Below the pieces are notes generated by a model that worked only from the letters and a program-made list of their open reading frames with translations, did not search any database and was not told where the DNA came from. 5,148 nt of DNA from Bacteroidales bacterium (lineage in GTDB: Bacteria > Bacteroidota > Bacteroidia > Bacteroidales > JAADGE01): the NCBI GenBank assembly GCA_029934265.1, contig JAOZMN010000236.1, positions 1-5,148 of the forward strand. Reading direction: 5' to 3'. Positions 1 to 5,148 of this stretch are shown piece after piece. Both the position numbers and the translations under genes were made by a program. Each line of letters begins with the position of its first letter. The first letter of the stretch is position 1.

Positions 1-122
1 TATAAAAAAAAAATACTTGGTATGATAATTTTTCTAAACGAGTATAATTTAAGAAAGAATTTGATGTTTTTTAAAAGCCGGTTTTTTGTATTAAAAAATA
101 TCAAATTTTAAATAAATTAATC

Positions 123-130
123 TATATTTG
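123..130 (+). promoter_or_regulatory. Possible Bacteroidota promoter -7 element (TATATTTG)
   Basis: TATATTTG matches the Bacteroidota housekeeping sigma -7 consensus TAnnTTTG exactly. No convincing -33 TTG lies 19-21 bp upstream, so only half the promoter is visible. If used, transcription would begin near 135-140 and the lipoprotein mRNA would have a leader of about 135 nt containing the large inverted repeat at 163-237. In DNA this AT-rich an 8-mer of this type can occur by chance. Confidence 0.3.
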
Positions 131-162
131 CGAGTAATTTCATTAAAATTATGATAGCGTAT

Positions 163-237
163 ATTAATGGAGACTTTGTTTAATATTTTCAGTAGCTACG
201 GCATAAATGCCGTAGCTACTGAAAAGTCACCATTAAT
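163..237. repeat. Compound inverted repeat with perfect 19-bp palindromic core
   Basis: The core arms at 186-204 (TTTTCAGTAGCTACGGCAT) and 207-225 are perfect reverse complements separated by AA. An outer pair, ATTAATGG at 163-170 and CCATTAAT at 230-237, is also perfect. Between them GAC (172-174) can pair with GTC (226-228), leaving an A-A mismatch (171/229) and an 11-nt bulge on the left arm only. The core is more GC-rich than its surroundings. It is flanked by T on the left and A on the right, the reverse of the A-stem-T layout of a bidirectional intrinsic terminator, and no U-run follows on either strand. It could be a REP-like or miniature palindromic mobile element, a cruciform, or a leader-RNA hairpin for the lipoprotein gene. 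The structure is certain from sequence; its role is not known. Confidence 0.85.
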
Positions 238-272
238 TTACGTTCTCAGTTGTTTAACCTAATTATACACAG

Positions 273-797
273 ATGAAAAAACTTACAATTATTTCAATTT
301 TTGCGATGTTGATTTTGACCTCTTGTAAAGACGGCAAATTTTTAACATTCGATGTTTCGGACGAAACCACAATAACTATTCCTAACAGTTTGTTGCCTTT
401 TGACTTACCGTTCGATATTCCTACGCCGGATATTCCGACCGATTCGGAAAGTGAGTTTGAAAAAAATGATACAAAAGTAGATTTGGTTAAAGAAATATTG
501 CTCAAAAAATTAAGTTTAACAATAGAATCGCCGGCAGATGAAACATTTTCGTTTTTAAAATCAATACATTTGTATATTTCGACAGATGATTCCGATGAAA
601 TAGAATTGGCATGGAAAGATGACATTTCGAGTTCTGCAACTTCCATACAGTTGGAATTGACAAATAAAACTCTCGATAAATATGTTAAAAGCGACAAATA
701 TAAAATTAGAACAAAAGTTGTAACAAAAGAAACTCTGTTTCACGATGTCGATATAAAAATAAATATGACTTACAGAGTAACAGCTGATTTATTGTAA
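273..797 (+). CDS. Small Bacteroidota lipoprotein of unknown function
   Basis: A 174-residue protein with a type II signal peptide: Lys2-Lys3, a hydrophobic stretch at about 4-15, and the lipobox LTSC with Cys18 as the predicted lipidated residue. The residues after it (K-D-G-K) place a charged pair next to the Cys, as in Bacteroidota lipoprotein export signals, so surface or outer-membrane anchoring is plausible. Residues about 35-65 are rich in Pro, Asp, Glu and Ser (PFDLPFDIPTPDIP) and look like a flexible tether. Residues 70-174 alternate hydrophobic and polar positions, including SFLKSIHLYIS, and look like an all-beta domain. I see no catalytic motif or further membrane segment. The general layout resembles small uncharacterised Bacteroidota lipoproteins, but I cannot name a family. 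The ATG at 273 is favoured because it places the Lys-rich signal correctly; no Shine-Dalgarno precedes it, which is normal for this phylum. It converges on mutS2 with a 2-bp gap. Confidence 0.88.
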   Translation: MKKLTIISIFAMLILTSCKDGKFLTFDVSDETTITIPNSLLPFDLPFDIPTPDIPTDSESEFEKNDTKVDLVKEILLKKLSLTIESPADETFSFLKSIHLYISTDDSDEIELAWKDDISSSATSIQLELTNKTLDKYVKSDKYKIRTKVVTKETLFHDVDIKINMTYRVTADLL

Positions 798-799
798 AT

Positions 800-3292
800 T
801 TACCGAAATTTTACAACGGTAATTCCGGCTCCGCCTGCTTCAATTCTTTCATCTCTTGCGGATTGAACAGCCGGCACAGATTTCAGATATTCTCTGATAA
901 TTTGTTGTAAAGCACCGGTTCCTGTTCCGTGCAGGATTTTCACTTCGGAGGCATCGGCGACTATTGCGTCATCGATGTATCCGGTAACGGTGCTTAGTGC
1001 ATCGTCTGCTCTTTTGCCTCTCACATCTAATCCGAATACAAAACCGTTTTTGGACTTAGAACTTTCCGTAATAATGTTTATACCGCCGGAACGACTTTTA
1101 TTGTATTTTTGAGCTTCTTTTTTGTTTACTGTTTCGAGAGTTTCAAATTTTACTTTCATGCTTATACCCACAAATTCTACGGTTGCATTTTTTCCTTTTA
1201 TTTTAGTTAATTTTCCGGCTGTTTTTTGTCCCGAAATTCGTACAATATCGCCGATAACAGGTATGATTTTTTCTTTTTTAATTTCCGTAGTCGGGATATT
1301 TTCTTTATTCTTTCTTTTTTCTTGACGTTCTTTTATTTTACGGATTCTATCATCAATTTTTTGTTGCTCTTCTTGTCGGTTTTTTTCTTCTTCTTTTCTG
1401 AAATTTTCTAAATCGGCTCTTATTGTTTTTGTTTTTTCTTTTTCGGCTTGAGCAAGTTTTATATCGTGAATTGTATTTTCGATTTTACTGTTTGCCGAAG
1501 CTAAAATTTGTTCCGCTTGCTCGTGAGCTTTTTTAATTATTAGTTTTTTTTCGGCAAGTACTTTATTTAAAGTTGTTTCGTATTTATTTACAGTTTCTTG
1601 AAGTTTTTGTTCCAGTAATTTTGTTCCTCTTCTTTTCTGACGTAAATTTCTTTTGTCTTTTATGTTTTCTTTAAGAAGTTTCTCGAAATTTATTTGATTT
1701 TCATCAATTTTTCTTTCTGCACTTTTCAATATTTTTTCATTAATACCTGTTTTCTTAGCAATTTCAAAAGCAAAGGAACTTCCCGGTTTTCCGACTTCGA
1801 GTTTGTATAAAGGCATCATTTTTTCAGGGTCGTAGAGCATTGCCGCATTTGTAATATTTTCGTTGTTTGCCGCAAAATCTTTTAAGTTTGAATAATGAGT
1901 TGTAATAATTCCTTTTGCTTTATTTTTCACAAAAACCTCCAAAAAGGCTTCTGCTATTGCTCCTCCGAGATTTGGCTCTGTTCCTGTTCCGAATTCATCA
2001 ATACAAATAAAAGTTTTCTTATCGGAATTTTCCGAAAAAAACTTCATGTTCACAAGATGCGAGCTGTATGTACTAAGGTCATTTTCAATGGATTGTTCAT
2101 CGCCGATGTCGATAAAAAACTTATTGAAAATTCCGGCTTTTGAGTTTTTGTATGTCGAAATAAGCAAACCGCACTGCACCATATATTGCAAAAGGCAAGC
2201 CGTTTTCAGAGTAACTGATTTCCCACCTGCATTCGGACCTGAAATTAAAATTATATTAGTTTTATCGTTTATTTCAATATCCGACCGAACAACTTTTTTA
2301 TTTGCAGATTTGTAAGCAAGGTAGAGTAGGGAGTGTGCCGCCATTCTGAAATCTAAGGAAGGCGAATTTATCAAAGTCGGTTTTTCTGCGTTTGTGTTTA
2401 TTGCCAGCCTGGATTTTGCCCTTATAAAGTCGATAGTTCCCAAAAAATCGTAAGAATAATTCAGTTGCGGAATATATTCTCTGATAATATCGCAAATTCC
2501 GGTAAGAATGCGGATAATTTCACGCCTTTGAGCAAATTCGAGTTCTTTAATTTGGTTGTTAATTTCGATAATTTCAAGAGGCTCGATGTACGAAGTTTTT
2601 CCGGTATCGGATTCATCAAAAACGTATCCGTTTATTTTTCTTTTGTTTGAAGCCGGCACCGGAATCAGCATTTTTCCGCCTCTGATAACCGCTTCGGTAT
2701 CGTCTTCCACAAATCCGGCTTGCTTTGCTTTTTGTATAATTTTCGATATTCGAGAGGAAACTCCGGATTGTTTACTTCTCAGATTTTGCCTTATGCTTCT
2801 CAATTCCGGCGAGGCATTATCTTTTATCCGTCCGTATTTGTCTATTGCCGAATTTATTGTTTTTATAATTTGGCGAGGTAATTCTATTTCCGATGCAAGT
2901 TTTTTTAATTCCGGATAATTGTTATCAATATCGTTTTTAAAGAAATTAAGAATATCATTAATTGTTTCTAATGAGCGTTTTATGTCGAAAAGTTCTTCCG
3001 GTAAGAGAAAAGAGCCTTTTTTTTCGGCTTTTTTGATATTTTCGGAAGTATCGAAATAATAATCTACCGGAAAATCTTCTTGATTTTCAATAATTTCTTT
3101 AAATTCCGAAGTTTGCTTCAGCAAATTATTTATAAAATTAAAATCGGTAGAAAAATTCATTTTTTCGACCTTTATTTTACCAAGCGTGCTTAAACAATAC
3201 GATTTCAATAAATTTCGTATGCTTGTAAATTCTATTTTCGATTCAAAATTATTCGGATAAAGTCTTCGACTTATTTTATGGGGTAAAACCAT
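800..3292 (-). CDS. mutS2: MutS2 family ATPase with C-terminal Smr domain
   Basis: A complete 830-residue MutS2. The N-terminal part (about 12-330) holds the core and clamp helices and lacks the mismatch-recognition domain of MutS1. The ATPase domain follows, with Walker A GPNAGGKS (352-359), the STYSSH signature (407-412), Walker B FICIDEFGTGTEP with Asp432-Glu433, and the TTH switch (464-466). Residues about 515-665 form a long, highly charged coiled coil. A KOW-like segment (about 679-720, GDIVRISGQ) precedes the Smr domain (752-830), which has LDVRG (755-759) and HGTGTG (788-793). In characterised homologues MutS2 dimers suppress homologous recombination or act at collided ribosomes, splitting them or cleaving mRNA through Smr; which applies here cannot be told from sequence. 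All key motifs look intact. Length is somewhat above the usual ~780-800, mostly in the coiled coil. The ATG at 3292 is the only start candidate: an in-frame TGA lies seven codons upstream, and family similarity begins by residue 11 (LYPNNFESKI). Confidence 0.97.
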   Translation of the reverse strand: MVLPHKISRRLYPNNFESKIEFTSIRNLLKSYCLSTLGKIKVEKMNFSTDFNFINNLLKQTSEFKEIIENQEDFPVDYYFDTSENIKKAEKKGSFLLPEELFDIKRSLETINDILNFFKNDIDNNYPELKKLASEIELPRQIIKTINSAIDKYGRIKDNASPELRSIRQNLRSKQSGVSSRISKIIQKAKQAGFVEDDTEAVIRGGKMLIPVPASNKRKINGYVFDESDTGKTSYIEPLEIIEINNQIKELEFAQRREIIRILTGICDIIREYIPQLNYSYDFLGTIDFIRAKSRLAINTNAEKPTLINSPSLDFRMAAHSLLYLAYKSANKKVVRSDIEINDKTNIILISGPNAGGKSVTLKTACLLQYMVQCGLLISTYKNSKAGIFNKFFIDIGDEQSIENDLSTYSSHLVNMKFFSENSDKKTFICIDEFGTGTEPNLGGAIAEAFLEVFVKNKAKGIITTHYSNLKDFAANNENITNAAMLYDPEKMMPLYKLEVGKPGSSFAFEIAKKTGINEKILKSAERKIDENQINFEKLLKENIKDKRNLRQKRRGTKLLEQKLQETVNKYETTLNKVLAEKKLIIKKAHEQAEQILASANSKIENTIHDIKLAQAEKEKTKTIRADLENFRKEEEKNRQEEQQKIDDRIRKIKERQEKRKNKENIPTTEIKKEKIIPVIGDIVRISGQKTAGKLTKIKGKNATVEFVGISMKVKFETLETVNKKEAQKYNKSRSGGINIITESSKSKNGFVFGLDVRGKRADDALSTVTGYIDDAIVADASEVKILHGTGTGALQQIIREYLKSVPAVQSARDERIEAGGAGITVVKFR

Positions 3293-3382
3293 ATTTATAA
3301 TGTGTTGAGTTCAGTTCAGTGTAAAAAGCACCTTAGGGTTTAATTTAATAAATATAAATATCTTATTATTAGTTGTTTACTT

Positions 3383-3390
3383 CAAACCTA
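3383..3390 (-). promoter_or_regulatory. Possible mutS2 promoter -7 element (TAGGTTTG)
   Basis: On the minus strand TAGGTTTG fits the Bacteroidota -7 consensus TAnnTTTG exactly, about 90 nt upstream of the mutS2 ATG. No TTG is visible at the expected -33 distance, so support is weak. It overlaps the right arm of the loose inverted repeat at 3332-3392, which could fold in the mutS2 leader. Confidence 0.22.
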
Positions 3391-3527
3391 AGAGTCTGAT
3401 TGCCGGAAATTATCCTTTTTACACCGGCCTCATATTTGTACCGGTTTGTTTGGCGAAGATATTCTTTGCAAATATATGCAAAAAAATATTTTTAAAATGA
3501 ATTTTTCTTGTTTTCGAGTGCCGATTC

Positions 3528-3562
3528 AACTTTGCCAAAGTTCTAAAACTTCCGGCAAAGTT
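3528..3562. repeat. Strong interrupted hairpin upstream of receptor gene
   Basis: AACTTTGCC (3528-3536) and GGCAAAGTT (3554-3562) are perfect 9-nt reverse complements. Nested inside, AAGTT (3538-3542) pairs with AACTT (3547-3551) around a CTAA loop, with a small A versus CC internal loop between the two stems. That makes 14 pairs in 35 nt. No T-run follows on either strand, so it is unlikely to be an intrinsic terminator. It lies about 120 bp ahead of the receptor start, and an operator or an mRNA leader structure are both possible. Confidence 0.7.
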
Positions 3563-3598
3563 AAACTCGCATTACAATAAAAAATATTAAATTTTATA

Positions 3599-3606
3599 TA
3601 TTTTTG
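3599..3606 (+). promoter_or_regulatory. Possible receptor promoter -7 element (TATTTTTG)
   Basis: TATTTTTG fits TAnnTTTG and lies 75 bp upstream of the receptor's TTG start, a reasonable leader length. There is no TTG at the usual -33 distance. The surroundings are very AT-rich and the neighbouring TTATTTGCA repeats are near-matches to the same consensus, so the exact start of transcription cannot be chosen. Confidence 0.25.
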
Positions 3607-3617
3607 CAAAAAATGAA

Positions 3618-3637
3618 TTATTTGCACTTTATTTGCA
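3618..3637 (+). repeat. Tandem TTATTTGCA direct repeat, 11-bp period
   Basis: TTATTTGCA occurs at 3618-3626 and again at 3629-3637, so the copies are 11 bp apart, about one helical turn. A related TTTGCA lies at 3603-3608, and another at 3465-3470. Same-face spacing close to the receptor start is what a protein-binding site would show, though overlapping promoter -7 half-matches explain it equally well. Confidence 0.45.
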
Positions 3638-3680
3638 TAGGACAAAAGAACTTCCGGAAAGAGGAATAAAAATTTCGTAG

Positions 3681-5148
3681 TTGAAAAAAATAAGTACCAA
3701 AATAATACTTCTTGCATTCCTGCCTACTTTAATAGTCGGACTTGCCGTAGGCGTTATGATATTCGTAATGACCGGTAGTTCCGGACAAAGTTCACTTTAT
3801 GCTTTCGAGAAAACCATGCGTAGCGATTTCGACACAACCGCACGTTGGGAAACCGAAACGGTTGTAACCATGCTTAATACGATAAACGAAAGGTATAAAA
3901 AAGGTGAATTTTCATTGCAACAAGCAAAAGAACTCGGAGCGGATTTAATCCGGAATTTAAAATACGGAGAAAACGGATATTTTTGGGTAGATGATTATGC
4001 CGGAAATAATATCGTTTCGAGTAATCGTGCAAACGAAGGCAAAAACAGGATAGAAGTTAAGGACGTGGACGGAAAATTTATCATTAAAGATTTTATCGAA
4101 AAAGCACGAAACGGAGGCGGATATTCCGATTATCGTTTTCCGAAGAAAATAGGAGGCGATCCGAAATCCAAACGCAGTTATTGTATCGAATTTAAACCTT
4201 TCGGCTGGGTAATAGGAACAGGAAATTATGTCGATGATATTGATGAGGCTGTGTTTAAAATGACGGAATCGCAAACTTTTTATCTGAAAATAATGTTGCT
4301 GATAATTATTTCGTTGATTGTTACAGCCGGCTTTTTTATATATTTATCCGGAAAAAGAATTGCAAGACCCATTGTTGCCATAAGTAACAGATTTAGACAA
4401 ATATCAAAAGGCGATCTTGACGTTTCCATTGAAAGAAGAACTAACGACGAACTCGGCGACCTTGCCGAAGCCATGCAAGATATGGTAAAAGTATTGCGTT
4501 CGATGATACTTCGTATTACCGAAGAAGCCGGCAAAATTTCCCTAGCAAGCAAACTCGCCAAAGAAACTTCCGGAAAGATTTCCGATGCGGCAATAAAACT
4601 TTCTTCTTCCGCCGAACAAGTTACAAATTCCATGTCGAGCATGACAAACAGCATTAACGAAAATTCTCGGAATGCAAACGATACAGAATTTATTTCCTCC
4701 AAAGTGTTGCGAGATATACGATTAAGCAGTAAAGCCGTCAATAAAACCGCAAATGCTTTGGAAGCAATAACCGAAAAAATATTATTTATAAACGAAATTG
4801 CATCAAAAACAAATATTTTGGCTCTTAACGCATCGGTAGAAGCCGCCGGAGCAGGAGTTTACGGAAAAGGTTTTGCAGTAATTGCCAGAGAAATAAAGCA
4901 ACTTGCAAACGAAAGTGCAGTGGCAGCCGGGAAAATAAATATTTTATCATCTTCAAGCATCGAAATATCCGGAAAATCTGTAATAATGCTCGATAAATTA
5001 GTAAAAGAAGTCGAGAAAACAGAGCAAAACGTAAAAAAAATAAATAGAGCAAGTACTAAGCAACAAACCGGTGTACGTGAAATTTCAGATGAAATAAATT
5101 TACTTACAGGACTTTCCGGTAACAACTTAACAATATCAGAACAAACAA
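3681..5148 (+). CDS. Methyl-accepting chemotaxis-type receptor, sCache_2 sensor, 3' end missing
   Basis: Open from a TTG at 3681 to the window edge, 489 codons. TM1 spans about residues 7-30. An extracytoplasmic sensor (about 35-195) has the single-Cache (sCache_2) pattern: NGYFWVDD (98-105), EGKN (119-122), and FGWVIGTGNYVDDI (174-187). TM2 is at about 201-221, then a HAMP domain (about 222-275) with NDELGDLAEAM, then the MCP coiled coil whose hairpin tip is at about 370-410 (INEIASKTNILALNA, GKGFAVIAREIKQLA). Such receptors sense small molecules outside the inner membrane and control CheA through CheW. The tip departs from consensus: AARAGE reads AAGAGV and FQTN reads SKTN, so coupling to a standard CheA/CheW array is uncertain. 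The start is set by a TAG directly before the TTG; the first in-frame ATG (residue 26) lies inside TM1 and would destroy it. A GAGGA at 3661-3665 is too far (15 nt) to be an ordinary ribosome site. The C-terminal end, and any che gene beside it, lie outside the window. Confidence 0.93.
   Translation, partial: MKKISTKIILLAFLPTLIVGLAVGVMIFVMTGSSGQSSLYAFEKTMRSDFDTTARWETETVVTMLNTINERYKKGEFSLQQAKELGADLIRNLKYGENGYFWVDDYAGNNIVSSNRANEGKNRIEVKDVDGKFIIKDFIEKARNGGGYSDYRFPKKIGGDPKSKRSYCIEFKPFGWVIGTGNYVDDIDEAVFKMTESQTFYLKIMLLIIISLIVTAGFFIYLSGKRIARPIVAISNRFRQISKGDLDVSIERRTNDELGDLAEAMQDMVKVLRSMILRITEEAGKISLASKLAKETSGKISDAAIKLSSSAEQVTNSMSSMTNSINENSRNANDTEFISSKVLRDIRLSSKAVNKTANALEAITEKILFINEIASKTNILALNASVEAAGAGVYGKGFAVIAREIKQLANESAVAAGKINILSSSSIEISGKSVIMLDKLVKEVEKTEQNVKKINRASTKQQTGVREISDEINLLTGLSGNNLTISEQT

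Larger units (their letters stand above)
3293..3680. other. Divergent intergenic region between mutS2 and the receptor gene
   Basis: This 388-bp AT-rich spacer separates the 5' ends of two divergently transcribed genes and should hold both promoters. It contains a 14-bp interrupted hairpin (3528-3562), a TTATTTGCA direct repeat (3618-3637), TAnnTTTG-like elements on both strands, and five CCGG tetramers. The motif AACTTCCGG occurs twice (3547-3555 and 3649-3657). A loose inverted pair, CTTAGGGTTT (3332-3341) and AAACCTAAG (3384-3392), sits in the presumed mutS2 leader. I see no convincing gene, tRNA or mobile element in it; the only open frames are short, low-complexity and without recognisable content. 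Confidence 0.7.

Noticed and set aside
68..87. A-run, GCCGG, T-run considered as an intrinsic terminator for an upstream gene
   Set aside because: The complementary bases meet without room for a loop, so no stable hairpin can form.
263..697. 144-codon minus-strand open frame across the lipoprotein gene
   Set aside because: It is antisense to a gene with a clear lipoprotein signal, and its Ser/Val/Asn-rich composition is typical of a shadow frame.
1122..2918. Plus-strand open frames inside mutS2, many Phe/Ser-rich
   Set aside because: They are shadows of the minus-strand MutS2 reading frame, which has all ATPase and Smr motifs; the Phe-rich stretches mirror Lys/Glu-rich coiled-coil codons.
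3310..3320. Short tandem GTTCA repeat in the mutS2 leader
   Set aside because: Only about two units of five bases, well within chance.
3332..3392. CTTAGGGTTT / AAACCTAAG inverted pair in the mutS2 leader
   Set aside because: Arms of only 9 bp with a one-base bulge and a 42-nt AT-rich gap are weak and could easily be chance; mentioned only within the intergenic entry.
3613..3669. Short ATG-initiated frame (18 codons) just before the receptor, considered as a leader peptide
   Set aside because: It has no ribosome site, no run of one regulatory amino acid and no attenuator hairpin after it; an 18-codon frame is expected by chance.
3526..3717. 63-codon minus-strand open frame opposite the receptor 5' region
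   Set aside because: It is rich in Phe, Leu and Tyr as expected from antisense AT-rich DNA, overlaps the hairpin, the repeats and the receptor start, and shows no domain. The repeated PEVL in it simply reflects the duplicated AACTTCCGG motif.
3957..5125. Several minus-strand open frames (3957-4274, 4280-4741, 4825-5052, 4859-5125)
   Set aside because: All lie opposite the receptor, whose sensor, HAMP and MCP motifs run uninterrupted on the plus strand.

Overview
The window reads as chromosomal DNA of a low-GC (roughly one third GC by eye) member of the Bacteroidota, probably an uncultured Bacteroidales-like lineage. The clues are a short lipoprotein with a Bacteroidota-style signal (SCKDG), translation starts without Shine-Dalgarno sequences, TAnnTTTG-type promoter -7 matches in AT-rich leaders, and a long MutS2 of 830 residues. 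Placement below phylum level is inference.

Layout: positions 1-272 are an AT-rich non-coding leader holding a near-perfect 75-nt inverted-repeat structure (163-237) whose core is a perfect 19-bp palindrome arm pair. Positions 273-797 (+) encode a small, unnamed, lipid-anchored protein. It converges tail to tail, with only 2 bp between, on mutS2 (800-3292, -), a complete gene with MutS-type ATPase, coiled coil, KOW-like and Smr domains. Positions 3293-3680 form a 388-bp divergent intergenic region with a strong hairpin, a helical-phase direct repeat and weak promoter matches. From 3681 (+) to the window end runs a methyl-accepting chemotaxis-type receptor (TM1, extracytoplasmic sCache_2-like sensor, TM2, HAMP, MCP signalling hairpin). 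It starts at a TTG codon and is cut off by the window edge.

The three genes show no obvious functional link: an envelope lipoprotein, a ribosome-rescue/recombination-control ATPase, and a sensory receptor. The most notable points are the receptor's altered signalling tip, which lacks conserved residues used for trimer contacts and CheA/CheW coupling, the palindromic element ahead of the lipoprotein gene, and a strong excess of the tetramer CCGG (39 by eye count) over GGCC, GCGC and CGCG (about 1, 0 and 0). I see no CRISPR array, tRNA, rRNA, transposase or defence system, and nothing that clearly amounts to a new multi-gene system.
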